A stretch of 64,000 nucleotides of DNA. Origin: an uncultured Faecalibacterium sp. GTDB lineage: Bacteria > Bacillota > Clostridia > Oscillospirales > Ruminococcaceae. The notes under the pieces are model-generated. The model did not search any database. It saw nothing but the letters and a program-made list of their open reading frames with translations, and was not told the DNA's origin. Positions 42,183 through 51,723 of this stretch are shown here, piece by piece (the stretch's first letter is position 1; each line of letters opens with the position of its first letter). Position numbers and translations under genes: made by a program. The stretch is taken from positions 37,449 through 101,448 of the forward strand of contig CALESJ010000004.1 in assembly GCA_937907025.1 (NCBI GenBank), given 5' to 3'.

Positions 42183-43937
42183 ATGAAATCTTCCCTTTGT
42201 AAAGTACTGGCTGCCGGCCTGGCGCTCTGCCTGATGGCCGGCTGTGCCAGGCAGGATACCGTGATTGCCAGCCCCGAAACGGCCGAAACCGCCGTGACCG
42301 CCGCCCCTGTGGCACAGACTCTGCAGACCCCGGACCCGGCGGCCGTAGCCGACGGTACTGTTCTGCCCGCCACCGAGGACGCCGGGCGTTCCTATGTGGA
42401 TGAAACGCTGTTCATCGGAGATTCCAACACGGCGCGGTACATGATGTACGCTGATGAAACCGGAAACGCCTTCACATCCCTGAAAAACAACATTGGCGTG
42501 GTAAGTATGGGCGTGGGCGCCATCACCACCCTGAAATGTGAGCAGTTCAAGGGTGACAGCCAGATGTATACCATCCCTGATGCGGTGGCCAAGCTCAAAC
42601 CCCGGCGCATTATCATCGGTTTCGGTACCAACAATCTGGGCGGCACCTCCACCGATGCCACCAACTTTATCCAAACGTACCGCAGCGGACTGCAGGCCAT
42701 TGAAAAGGCCTGGCCCTATGCGGAGATCATCGTAAGCGCCATTCCCCCGCTGGACAAACAGCGGGAAAACACCCGGCTGGACATGGTTCAGGTGGATGCC
42801 TACAACGCAGCCCTGATACAGATGTGTGAGGAGGACGGCTACCGCTTCCTGAATTCCACCGAAGTGCTGCGGGACGAAACCACCGGCTGGGCCAAGAAGG
42901 ACTACACCCTTTCGGACGGCGTCCATCTTTCCAAGGTAGCGGTGACGGCCTACTTCAACTATGTGCGCACCCACGCCAGCCAAACCCCCGACAACCGCCC
43001 CCAGCCGCTGGGAACCATCCCCGAGCCGGACGGCGTACCGCTGGGCCTGATCACATCTGACCCCATCGCGGTGCGGGGTGCCAAAGTTCCGGTGGAATTC
43101 GTCAGCACCGAAGGCGGTTCCATCAGCGGTTCGACCAGCCAGATGGTCAAAAAAGGCGGCACCTGCTCCACCGTGACCGCCGTACCCAAGGAGGGCTGGA
43201 AGTTTGCCTACTGGTCGGCGTCCATCGGCTCCGCCGGGTCCGGCAGTTCTCTCACCTTTACTGTGCCTTCCAACGCCGATGCCGGCGGCGTGGTTGTGAC
43301 CGCCCACTTTGAACCGGCCGCCCATGACCACAACTATGTGGAGGTGGAAGGCAGCCGCAAGAACCCCACCTGTGAGGAAAAAGGCTATGTAAAAGAAGCC
43401 TGCAGCATCTGCGGCGAGGTACGGGAGCGGGAACTGGATGCCCTGGGCCACAAATGGGATGGCGGGAAAGTGACCAAAGAGCCCCAGCCCGGTGTGAAAG
43501 GCACCCGGACCTATACCTGCACGGTGTGCGGCAAACAATATACGGAGGATATTGCGGCGCTGGAAGTGGTACAGCCATCTGCACCGCCTACGCCATCCGC
43601 ACCGCCTACGCCATCCGCACCGCCTACACCATCCGCACCGCCTACACCGCCCGCAGAAACTCCCAACCCGGGCGGTTCCGGTTCCGGTGAAACCACTAAC
43701 CCCGGCGAAATCACAACTCCGGGAGGAGAAACCGAACAGCCGGAAACCACACCACCTACGGAAAGTACCGATCCCACGCCCCCTACCACAGAGGGTGGTG
43801 ACGGAAATACGGAAGGCGGCGGTGACGTTACCGACGGCGGCACCACTGAACCGGAATCTCCGCCCCCTGCTCCGTCCGAAGAAACGCAGCAGGATGCCGG
43901 TTCCGCAGAAACGCCTGCGGATGTTCCGGCGGAATAA
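42183..43937 (+). CDS. SGNH-hydrolase-like lipoprotein with proline-rich tail
   Basis: A 584-residue surface lipoprotein. Start MKSSLCKVLA has a GGAGAGGAG site upstream. Signal peptide with lipobox LMAGC, so C21 would be lipidated. An SGNH/GDSL-type domain follows: FIGDSNTAR (residues 77-85, catalytic Ser81), GFGTNN near 160 and DGVHLS near 255 (catalytic Asp/His). Then come a beta-repeat segment (TAVPKEGWKFAYWS), two C-x2-C pairs in a segment often seen in gut Firmicutes surface proteins (CSICGEV, CTVCGKQ), and a Pro/Thr/Glu-rich tail with PSAPPT repeats. It may deacylate cell-surface or host glycans; that is inference. Confidence 0.83.
   Translation: MKSSLCKVLAAGLALCLMAGCARQDTVIASPETAETAVTAAPVAQTLQTPDPAAVADGTVLPATEDAGRSYVDETLFIGDSNTARYMMYADETGNAFTSLKNNIGVVSMGVGAITTLKCEQFKGDSQMYTIPDAVAKLKPRRIIIGFGTNNLGGTSTDATNFIQTYRSGLQAIEKAWPYAEIIVSAIPPLDKQRENTRLDMVQVDAYNAALIQMCEEDGYRFLNSTEVLRDETTGWAKKDYTLSDGVHLSKVAVTAYFNYVRTHASQTPDNRPQPLGTIPEPDGVPLGLITSDPIAVRGAKVPVEFVSTEGGSISGSTSQMVKKGGTCSTVTAVPKEGWKFAYWSASIGSAGSGSSLTFTVPSNADAGGVVVTAHFEPAAHDHNYVEVEGSRKNPTCEEKGYVKEACSICGEVRERELDALGHKWDGGKVTKEPQPGVKGTRTYTCTVCGKQYTEDIAALEVVQPSAPPTPSAPPTPSAPPTPSAPPTPPAETPNPGGSGSGETTNPGEITTPGGETEQPETTPPTESTDPTPPTTEGGDGNTEGGGDVTDGGTTEPESPPPAPSEETQQDAGSAETPADVPAE
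43575..43646 (+). repeat. Four tandem 18-bp coding repeats
   Basis: Units start at 43575, 43593, 43611 and 43629 and encode PSAPPT four times inside the lipoprotein. The third and fourth copies are identical; units differ by one or two bases, so recent slippage is likely. Confidence 0.9.
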
Positions 43938-43959
43938 TCCCACAATAAAAATTGTTCGA

Positions 43960-43995
43960 CCTTCCCCCTGGCCGACAGGGGGAAGGCTTTTCTGT
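43960..43995 (+). terminator. Terminator after the lipoprotein gene
   Basis: Stem CCTTCCCCCT/AGGGGGAAGG with a 7-base loop and CTTTTC. Confidence 0.88.
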
Positions 43996-44018
43996 CAAAA
44001 AAGGAAGGAATCATCTGT

Positions 44019-45782
44019 ATGGACCAGAACACCAAAAATTCGGCCCGCATTTCCCGTTTTATGCCCTATCTGATGCGGTACAAGGGCATTCTTCTGTTTG
44101 ATTTGTTCTGCGCAGCACTGACTACGTTATGTGACATTGTGCTGCCGGCCATCATGCGGTATCTGACCAACGCCGCCACCGATCCTTCGGTGGTGCTGAC
44201 CGTAGCCACCGTGGGCAAGCTGGCCGGGCTGTACCTGGTACTGCGCATCATTGACGGTGCTGCCAGCTACTACATGTCCGGCACCGGCCACATCATGGGC
44301 GTGTACATTGAAACCGACATGCGCCGGGATGCTTTTGCCCATCTGCAGCGGTTGAGCCACACCTACTACAACAACACCAAAGTGGGCCAGATCATGGGCC
44401 GCATCACCAACGACCTGTTTGATGTGACCGAGTTTGCCCACCACTGCCCCGAAGAATTTTTCATTGCCGCCATCAAGATCGTAGCCTCCTTTGTGATCCT
44501 GTGCGGAGCCAGCGTGCCCCTGACCCTCATCGTCTTTATCTGCGTGCCGCTGATGATGGTGGTCAGCGTGCGGCTGAATCTGCGGCTGCGGGCGGCCTTC
44601 CGCAAGCAGCGCTTCCAGATTGGTGAACTGAATGCTTCCATCGAGGACAGCCTGCTGGGCCAGCGGGTGGTCAAAGCCTTTGCCGCCGAAGAACAGGAAA
44701 AGGACAAGTTCGAGGTGGGCAATCAGGCGTTCCAGACCATCAAGAAAAAGACCTACCACGCCATGGCTGCCTTCAACACTTCCACCCGCCTGTTTGACGG
44801 CCTGATGTACCTGGTGGTCATTGTGGCCGGCGGCCTGTTCCTGGTCTACGACAAGATCAGTGCCGGTGACCTGGTGGCCTATGTGCTGTATGTGTCCACC
44901 CTGATCGCCACCATCCGCCGCATTGTGGAATTTGCCGAGCAGTTCCAGCGGGGCATGACCGGCATCGAGCGCTTCTTTGAGATCATGGACACCCCGGTGG
45001 AGATCGAGGACGCCCCCAACGCCCAGCCTCTGCATGTGGACAAGGGCGGCATCGAGTTCCAGGACGTGAGCTTTGAGTATCCCGACGACCACAACAAGGT
45101 GCTGCGCCATGTGAATCTGCGCATTAAACCCGGTGAAAACCTGGCCCTGGTCGGACCTTCCGGCGGCGGCAAGACCACCCTGTGCAACCTGATTCCCCGC
45201 TTCTATGATGTGACCGGCGGCCGCATCCTGATTGACGGGCAGGACATCCGCCAGGTCACCCTGCGCAGCCTGCGGGAATCCATCGGTGTGGTGCAGCAGG
45301 ATGTGTACCTGTTCAGCGGCACCGTGGCAGAGAACATCGCCTACGGCAAGCCGGGCGCCACCCGGGAAGAAATCGAACAGGCCGCCCGTCTGGCCGGTGC
45401 CGCCGGCTTTGTGCGGGAGCTGAAGAACGGCTACGATACTTATGTGGGCGAGCGCGGCGTCAAGCTCAGCGGCGGGCAGAAACAGCGCATTTCCATTGCC
45501 CGGGTCTTCTTGAAGAACCCGCCCATCCTGCTGCTGGATGAAGCCACCAGTGCCCTGGACAACGAGAGCGAGATTCTGGTGGGCCAGAGCCTGGACGCCC
45601 TGGCCAAAGGCCGCACCACCCTGACCATCGCCCACCGCCTGACGACCATCAAGAACGCAGACCGCATTCTGGTGCTGGGCAAGGACGGCATCGAGGAGGA
45701 AGGCACCCATGACCAGCTGCTGGCCATGAAGGGCATCTACTATCGTCTGTGGAACGGTCTGGTCAGCGGCCAGACTTTGTAA
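44019..45782 (+). CDS. ABC transporter, fused permease and ATPase (exporter type)
   Basis: A 587-residue half-transporter. About six membrane helices lie in residues 20-310. The ATPase domain has GPSGGGKTT (Walker A), LSGGQKQR (signature) and ILLLDEATSALD (Walker B), and the H-loop is in TIAHRL. These proteins form homodimers or heterodimers that export lipids, drugs or peptides. No second half-transporter is adjacent, so it is probably a homodimer. The substrate is unknown. Confidence 0.92.
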   Translation: MDQNTKNSARISRFMPYLMRYKGILLFDLFCAALTTLCDIVLPAIMRYLTNAATDPSVVLTVATVGKLAGLYLVLRIIDGAASYYMSGTGHIMGVYIETDMRRDAFAHLQRLSHTYYNNTKVGQIMGRITNDLFDVTEFAHHCPEEFFIAAIKIVASFVILCGASVPLTLIVFICVPLMMVVSVRLNLRLRAAFRKQRFQIGELNASIEDSLLGQRVVKAFAAEEQEKDKFEVGNQAFQTIKKKTYHAMAAFNTSTRLFDGLMYLVVIVAGGLFLVYDKISAGDLVAYVLYVSTLIATIRRIVEFAEQFQRGMTGIERFFEIMDTPVEIEDAPNAQPLHVDKGGIEFQDVSFEYPDDHNKVLRHVNLRIKPGENLALVGPSGGGKTTLCNLIPRFYDVTGGRILIDGQDIRQVTLRSLRESIGVVQQDVYLFSGTVAENIAYGKPGATREEIEQAARLAGAAGFVRELKNGYDTYVGERGVKLSGGQKQRISIARVFLKNPPILLLDEATSALDNESEILVGQSLDALAKGRTTLTIAHRLTTIKNADRILVLGKDGIEEEGTHDQLLAMKGIYYRLWNGLVSGQTL

Positions 45783-45800
45783 AAAGTCAAGAGAAAAATC

Positions 45801-45900
45801 GCGCGGGTTGCCCCCGTTTTTGCACAAAGTTTCAGCTGCGTTTTGGTGCGCTTTGCCGAAGCTTTCCTGCACGGGGGACCCGCGCTTGTTTTTTGTCTTT
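45801..45900 (+). terminator. Extended structured terminator after the ABC transporter
   Basis: Arms GCGCGGGT...ACCCGCGC (8 bp) and CCCCCGT...ACGGGGG (7 bp) enclose about 55 bases that can pair further (GCA/TGC, AAAGTTTC/GAAGCTTT). TTGTTTTTTG follows. It ends the transporter transcript, but the near-continuous rod of about 26 pairs is unusually long for a terminator and could be a stable small RNA. Confidence 0.75.
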
Positions 45901-45914
45901 TTTGTGTGTATGAT
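45886..45914 (+). promoter_or_regulatory. Candidate promoter for malQ
   Basis: TTGTTT (45886-45891), 17 bases, TATGAT (45909-45914). The -35 overlaps the T-run of the preceding terminator. Confidence 0.55.
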
Positions 45915-45946
45915 GGGAAACAGAACTCAAGAAAGGCGGAATCAGA

Positions 45947-47515
45947 TTGACTCGTTCCAGTGGTATTCTTTTACATATTTCCAGCCTGCCTTCCAACAGC
46001 GGCATTGGCACTATGGGGCGCGAAGCCCGCAAGTTTGTGGATTTTCTGGCTCTGGCCGGGCAGAAATACTGGCAGATTTTGCCGGTGTGCCCCACCAGCT
46101 ACGGCGACAGCCCCTACCAGTCCTTTTCGACTTTTGCGGGGAATCCCTACTTCATCGACCTGGATCTGCTGGCCAAAGACGGCCTGCTGAAGCCGGAGGA
46201 ATACAAGGGCATCGACTGGGGCGGCACCCCCGATCAGGTAGACTACGCCGCCATTTATGCTCACCGGTATCCGGTGCTGCACAAGGCATGCGCCCGGCTG
46301 CTGGCTTCCCCCACGGCCGAGTATCTGGAATTTTGCCGCAAGAATGATTTCTGGCTGCCGGATTATGCCCTGTTCATGGCTCTGAAAGGTGCCCATAAAG
46401 GCGCTGCCTGGCACGACTGGGAACCGGAACTGGTGCGGCGTGAACCCGCTGCCCTGGAAGAGGCCCGCCGCACCTGCGCCGATGAAATCGGCTTCTGGCA
46501 GGCAGTCCAGTATTTGTTCTTCAAGCAGTGGACCGCCCTGAAGACCTACGCCAACGAGAAAGGCGTACAGATCATCGGGGACCTGCCCATCTATGTGGCA
46601 GCCGACAGCGTGGATGTGTGGGCCAGCCCGGAGGAATTCCAGCTGGATGAGGACCTGCTGCCCACCGAGGTGGCCGGCTGTCCGCCGGATGCCTTCTCGG
46701 CCACCGGTCAGCTGTGGGGCAACCCGCTGTACGACTGGGACGAGATGAAGAAAAACGGCTATTCCTGGTGGGTGCGCCGCATCCGCCATACCTGCGACAT
46801 TTACGATGTGGTGCGCATTGACCACTTCCGCGGATTTGCCGGGTATTATGCCATTCCCTACGGTGACGATACCGCCATCGGCGGACGCTGGCGCACCGGG
46901 CCTGGCATCGGCCTGTTCCGCACCATTGAGCGGGAGCTGGGCCGCCGGGAGATCATTGCCGAAGACCTGGGCTATCTGACTCCGGATGTGTATGAACTGC
47001 TGGAAGCCACCGGCTACCCCGGCATGAAAGTGCTGGAATTTGCCTTTGACAGCCGGGACGGCGGCGGATATCTGCCGCACAGCTATCCCCGCACCTGCGT
47101 GGCTTACACCGGCACCCATGACAATGAGCCGGCCAACGGCTGGTTTGCCAACACCAACGAATACGCCCGCGCCCGGGCAGTGAATTACCTGCAGCTGAAC
47201 GAAACAGAAGGCTACAACTGGGGCATGCTGCGGGGCATCTGGTCCAGCGTGGCAGACCTGGCCATCGTGCAGGCCCAGGATATTCTGGGTCTGGGATGTG
47301 AAGCCCGGATGAACACGCCTTCCGTTCCCAGCGGCAACTGGAGCTGGCGGGCCCGCCCTGGTGTGTTTACCCGGGAATTGGCCAAAAAGCTCCGCCATTT
47401 GACCGAAATTTACGGCCGCACCGACTTCTGGGATGCATTCCCGGAAGAATCCCCCGAAGAGGACGAAGCGGAAGAGGCTGACGACGCCCCGGCAAAGACC
47501 ACCGAAAAAGAGTAA
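45947..47515 (+). CDS. malQ: 4-alpha-glucanotransferase (amylomaltase, GH77)
   Basis: A 522-residue GH77 enzyme with a TTG start preceded by AAAGGCGGA. Catalytic blocks: VVRIDHFRGF (nucleophile Asp), REIIAEDLG (acid/base Glu) and YTGTHDNEP (third Asp). It transfers glucan segments between maltodextrins and works in glycogen or maltose metabolism. The C-terminal tail is acidic (EESPEEDEAEEADD), which is unusual but does not affect the core. No glycogen or maltose genes are adjacent. Confidence 0.95.
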   Translation: MTRSSGILLHISSLPSNSGIGTMGREARKFVDFLALAGQKYWQILPVCPTSYGDSPYQSFSTFAGNPYFIDLDLLAKDGLLKPEEYKGIDWGGTPDQVDYAAIYAHRYPVLHKACARLLASPTAEYLEFCRKNDFWLPDYALFMALKGAHKGAAWHDWEPELVRREPAALEEARRTCADEIGFWQAVQYLFFKQWTALKTYANEKGVQIIGDLPIYVAADSVDVWASPEEFQLDEDLLPTEVAGCPPDAFSATGQLWGNPLYDWDEMKKNGYSWWVRRIRHTCDIYDVVRIDHFRGFAGYYAIPYGDDTAIGGRWRTGPGIGLFRTIERELGRREIIAEDLGYLTPDVYELLEATGYPGMKVLEFAFDSRDGGGYLPHSYPRTCVAYTGTHDNEPANGWFANTNEYARARAVNYLQLNETEGYNWGMLRGIWSSVADLAIVQAQDILGLGCEARMNTPSVPSGNWSWRARPGVFTRELAKKLRHLTEIYGRTDFWDAFPEESPEEDEAEEADDAPAKTTEKE

Positions 47516-47521
47516 GCAACA

Positions 47522-49042
47522 TCATGATTTTGACCGCCCAGTGCCCAGCCGCACCAGGGCGGTTTTATTTTTGCGCCAAGCCAGCAGCAAGGGAATCCCC
47601 GCTCCCAGGGCAAACGCTGCCATCTCCGCGCCCAGGCTCCAGGCAGCGTCCGGCAAAAAACGGCGCAGCCACAGCACCGGCGTCAGTCCAATGCCCGCCA
47701 CCGCCGCCGGCAGGATGAACCAGGCTGCCCAGTCCGGCTTCATGACAGCACAATGGAGCATGCGGTGCAGGTTCAGTGTGCAGGTGAGCAGATTGGACGC
47801 CGCCATGACTGCCAGAAAGCCGGCCATACCGTACCGGGGAATCAGCACCGACATGGCCAGGATTCGCAGTGCCGAGTCCAGGATGGAATACCAGAAGGTA
47901 GCCATCTGCTCCCCCATACCTTTCAGAATGCCGTCCACCATGCTTTCCAGATACATAAACGGGGCAATGAATCCCAGTACCCGCATATACTGCCCTACTG
48001 ATTTCTCATGATACAACAGCATGGCCAGGGGTTTCCCGAACAGCACCAGCCCCGCCCCTGCCAGCACCGAGAACAGTCCGGTCAGGGTCATGGCCGTGTG
48101 GATGAGCTCTGCCTGGGCCGCCTGGTCCCGCCGGGCACCCGCCCGGGCAATTTCCGGCATAAGCAGGCCGGACAGGGCCGCCAGCACCGAGAACGGGAAG
48201 AAAATCAGGGGCATGGCCATACCCTTGACCGCGCCGTACTGGGTCACGGCGGCGGCGCGCTCCCCCATATACAGCGTCAGGCACAAGGGAATCAGGCTGC
48301 TTTCGATGGCCTGCAAGCCGCTGGCCAGCAGGCGGCTGCCGCACACCGGCAGGGCGATGCCGAACAGTTCCCGCCGGGTGAAGCCTCTGGCCGGGTCCCC
48401 CGGTTGTGGCCGGAAAACCGGTTCCCGCCGGGCAAACAATACCATAAGCAGGCAGGAAACGGCCTCACTCACCGTGTTGCCCAGAAGTACCGCGCCGCAG
48501 GCGTACCCGGCCCCCCAGGCCGCCAGGCGGGACAGGGCAAAAGCGGCCACCGCCATGCGCACCAGCTGTTCGATCATCTGGGACGTAACGTTGGGTTCCA
48601 CCCGCCGCCGGGCCAGAAAGCACCCGCGCAGAGCCCCCGCCACCGCCATAAATGGCAGGCTGGGTGCCAGGATTCGTAGACCAAGCTCCGCCCGGGCGTC
48701 GTGGAGCATCCAATGAGCTACCGGTTCGGCCAGCGCCACCTGTGCCAGCATGGCCAGCGTGCCGAAACAGGCCGCTGCGCTGACCAGTCCCCACAGGGTG
48801 GGTGCCATTCCCCGTCCCCGGGCCAGACTCTGCGCTGCCAGTTTGGTGGAGGCCACATTGACCCCCGCCGTGGCCAGCGCGGTAAATACCGCATACACCG
48901 CCAGAATCAGCTGGTACAGGCCCATGCCTTCGCCGCCCAGCCATCCCGCAATATACACGCGGAACACCATGCCCAGCACCCGCAGGGCAAACCCCGCCGC
49001 TGTGAGCAGCACCGCGTTTTTCAGATAGGTCCTGATCCGCAT
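47522..49042 (-). CDS. SpoVB-like polysaccharide/lipid flippase (MOP superfamily)
   Basis: A 506-residue protein with about 12 to 14 membrane helices. Start MRIRTYLKNAVLLTAAGFALR, with a GGAG site upstream; the frame is open far beyond but that is a high-GC antisense artefact of the genes on the other strand. It resembles the SpoVB/MurJ-type subfamily (RVYIAGWLGGEGMGLYQL is a family hallmark). It could move lipid-linked cell wall or spore precursors. It is convergent with malQ, whose terminator lies inside its last codons. Confidence 0.9.
   Translation of the reverse strand: MRIRTYLKNAVLLTAAGFALRVLGMVFRVYIAGWLGGEGMGLYQLILAVYAVFTALATAGVNVASTKLAAQSLARGRGMAPTLWGLVSAAACFGTLAMLAQVALAEPVAHWMLHDARAELGLRILAPSLPFMAVAGALRGCFLARRRVEPNVTSQMIEQLVRMAVAAFALSRLAAWGAGYACGAVLLGNTVSEAVSCLLMVLFARREPVFRPQPGDPARGFTRRELFGIALPVCGSRLLASGLQAIESSLIPLCLTLYMGERAAAVTQYGAVKGMAMPLIFFPFSVLAALSGLLMPEIARAGARRDQAAQAELIHTAMTLTGLFSVLAGAGLVLFGKPLAMLLYHEKSVGQYMRVLGFIAPFMYLESMVDGILKGMGEQMATFWYSILDSALRILAMSVLIPRYGMAGFLAVMAASNLLTCTLNLHRMLHCAVMKPDWAAWFILPAAVAGIGLTPVLWLRRFLPDAAWSLGAEMAAFALGAGIPLLLAWRKNKTALVRLGTGRSKS
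47533..47570 (+). terminator. malQ terminator inside the end of the flippase gene
   Basis: Arms ACCGCCC (47533-47539) and GGGCGGT (47557-47563), then TTTATTTTT. It lies 18 bases after the malQ stop and inside the coding end of the convergent gene. Confidence 0.75.
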
Positions 49043-49107
49043 GCCGGCCTTCTCCTTCCCTATTGTGATCCTGTTGGGGATATATGCGCGCATCTTTTGC
49101 TCTATGC

Positions 49108-49136
49108 TTGCCGCCATCCCGGCCGCATGGTAAAAT
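49108..49136 (+). promoter_or_regulatory. Promoter for the purine nucleoside phosphorylase gene
   Basis: TTGCCG (49108-49113), 17 bases, TAAAAT (49131-49136), about 30 bases before the ATG. Confidence 0.65.
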
Positions 49137-49168
49137 AAAAGCAACAACATAAAGAGAGGTATTGTCGT

Positions 49169-49990
49169 ATGTCCCAACTGGAAACCATCCGCACCGCTGC
49201 TGCGTATCTGCGCGACCGTCTGCCCGAAGCCCCCGAAATTGCCCTGGTCCTGGGTTCCGGCCTGGGTGGGTTGGCCGACCGCATTGAAAATCCGGTGTAC
49301 ATCCCCTACGGTGAAGTACCGGGCTTCCCCGTTTCCACCGCACCGGGCCACGCGGGCCGGTTTGTGGCCGGTAAACTGGCGGGGCGTTCCGTGCTGTGCA
49401 TGCAGGGGCGGTTCCACTACTATGAAGGCCACGATATGGCCGCCATTGCCCTGCCGGTACGGGTCATCAAGACACTGGGCTGCCGTGCCCTCATCCTGAC
49501 CAATGCCGCCGGCGGCGTGAACTACGATTTCTCGGTGGGCGATTTCATGCTCATCACCGACCACATCAACTTCATGGGTGCCAACCCGCTGCGCGGCGCC
49601 AACGACGATGAAATCGGTCCCCGCTTCTGCGATATGAGCCGGGTCTATAACGCGGACCTGCAGAAGCTGGCCCGCACCGTGGCTGCCGAAAAGAACCTGA
49701 CCCTGCAGGAGGGCGTATACCTGGGCTACATGGGCCCCAGCTACGAAACCCCGGCCGAGATCCGGGCCTTCCGCACCCTGGGCGCCGACGCCGTGGGTAT
49801 GAGCACCGTGCCCGAAGCCATCGCCGCCGCCCATTGCGGGCTGCCGGTGCTGGCCATGAGCCTGATTACCAACATGGCCGCCGGCATGACCGGCAAGCGC
49901 CTGTCCGGCGACGAAGTGATCGAGATTGCCAACCGCCGCGGCCCCGTTTTCCAGGATCTGGTGGAGGGCATTGTGGCCGCGATGGGTTGA
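49169..49990 (+). CDS. punA: Purine nucleoside phosphorylase (trimeric type)
   Basis: A 273-residue enzyme of the class II trimeric family. Motifs: LVLGSGLGGLADRIE near 27, GFPVSTAPGHAG near 50, MQGRFHYYEGHD near 78 and LTNAAGGVN near 110. MGPSYETPAEIRAFRTLGAD holds the purine-binding Glu. It splits guanosine and inosine to free bases and ribose-1-phosphate for salvage. A strong terminator follows. Confidence 0.95.
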   Translation: MSQLETIRTAAAYLRDRLPEAPEIALVLGSGLGGLADRIENPVYIPYGEVPGFPVSTAPGHAGRFVAGKLAGRSVLCMQGRFHYYEGHDMAAIALPVRVIKTLGCRALILTNAAGGVNYDFSVGDFMLITDHINFMGANPLRGANDDEIGPRFCDMSRVYNADLQKLARTVAAEKNLTLQEGVYLGYMGPSYETPAEIRAFRTLGADAVGMSTVPEAIAAAHCGLPVLAMSLITNMAAGMTGKRLSGDEVIEIANRRGPVFQDLVEGIVAAMG

Positions 49991-50051
49991 TGCCCGGCCC
50001 TTGCTTTTTTGCACCAAACCATGTAGAATAGTTCTTGCCCGGCCGCACCGG

Positions 50052-50096
50052 GCAGGCAGGCCCCGCCGGGGTTTTCCCGCGGGGCTTTTTGCCTGC
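50052..50096 (+). terminator. Terminator after punA
   Basis: Outer GCAGGCA/TGCCTGC and inner GCCCCG/CGGGGC stems around a GTTTT loop, with a T5 run. Confidence 0.8.
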
Positions 50097-50167
50097 TTGG
50101 ATTGCCGGGTACACAATATGCAAAGCGCCGGGTACATCTGCCCGGCCCCAAAGGAGAATTGTTTGCA

Positions 50168-50992
<825 letters not shown>

Positions 50993-51015
50993 CTTCCGGG
51001 AGGCTTTTTTATACC

Positions 51016-51495
51016 ATGCCTGTACAGGAAAAACTGCATGTGCAGCAGGGGCTGGAAACTTCCAAAAAGTTTCTGGATGAGTTCAAGGCGTTTGCGCTCA
51101 AAGGCAACGTTATTGATATGGCCGTCGGTGTCATCATCGGCGCTTCCTTCCAGTCCATCGTGTCCTCCCTCACCGGGGACATCCTGAACCCTTTGCTGGG
51201 CATTGCCTTCTCCACCGATTTCAGCAATGTGGTCATTCCGCTGCCCAACGGCGCGGACCCGCTGCGCATCGGTGCGTTCATCTCGGCCATCATCAACTTC
51301 CTGATCATGGCCTTTGTGCTGTTCTGCCTGGTCAAATTCATGGGCCGGTTCATGCGTATCGGCCAGCGGAAAAAGGAGGCGGAAGCCAAGGCGGCCCCCG
51401 CCAAACCGGCCGCTCCCACCCAGGAAGAACTGCTTGCGCAGATCCTGGCCGAGCTCAAGGCGCAGAATGCCACCGGAAATGCAAAATTAAATTAA
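51016..51495 (+). CDS. mscL: Large-conductance mechanosensitive channel
   Basis: A 159-residue two-helix channel. KFLDEFKAFALKGNVIDMAVGVIIG is the conserved first helix region, and a second helix (FISAIINFLIMAFVLFCLVKF) ends in a charged C terminus. Compared with a usual length of 130-150 residues, an Ala/Glu/Lys-rich tail is somewhat longer. It opens on hypo-osmotic shock. A GGGAGG site lies 12 bases upstream, rather far. Confidence 0.95.
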   Translation: MPVQEKLHVQQGLETSKKFLDEFKAFALKGNVIDMAVGVIIGASFQSIVSSLTGDILNPLLGIAFSTDFSNVVIPLPNGADPLRIGAFISAIINFLIMAFVLFCLVKFMGRFMRIGQRKKEAEAKAAPAKPAAPTQEELLAQILAELKAQNATGNAKLN

Positions 51496-51564
51496 GTTTT
51501 GTGGCTTGTTTTTGAATTTGCAAAGGTTTCGACGTTAATTTCGTAAGATTCTTTTGCTTTTGGA

Positions 51565-51593
51565 TTGTCAAGCCGACCTTCCTATGATATAGT
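51565..51593 (+). promoter_or_regulatory. Promoter for gltB-gltD
   Basis: TTGTCA (51565-51570), 17 bases, TATAGT (51588-51593); transcription should start near 51600, right before the attenuator hairpin. Confidence 0.75.
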
Positions 51594-51608
51594 GTAGGCA
51601 GGAACAAG

Positions 51609-51658
51609 GACGTTCACACGTCGGGGCCGTATGCCCCGATTTGTGGGCGTCTTTTTTT
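51609..51658 (+). promoter_or_regulatory. Leader attenuator of the glutamate synthase operon
   Basis: A terminator-like hairpin lies in the leader, before the gltB start. GACGTTCACA pairs with TGTGGGCGTC (two G-U pairs), with an inner TCGGGGC/GCCCCGA stem, and seven T follow. A competing fold can form: GACG with CGTC closing a 6-base loop (51609-51622), which breaks the terminator. A terminator in the 5' leader with an alternative hairpin is the layout of transcription attenuation. The controlling factor is not known. Confidence 0.65.
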
Positions 51659-51723
51659 GTTGCGGGTCCCGGCCGAAAAGGCTCCCGCAGCGTGGCGTTT
51701 ATCGCCGGGAAGGAGAGGTATCA

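Noticed and set aside
43575..43646. CRISPR-like direct repeats
   Set aside because: Units are contiguous 18-bp coding repeats for PSAPPT without spacers.
45801..45900. Small SRP RNA or 6S RNA
   Set aside because: No GGAAGC-type SRP apical loop and too short, without the central bubble, for 6S RNA.
51600..51660. glnA-type glutamine riboswitch or ANTAR two-hairpin site in the gltB leader
   Set aside because: The conserved GACGGAAGTAGG-like core of glnA RNA is absent and the 6-base loop TTCACA lacks the A1/G4 pattern of ANTAR targets.
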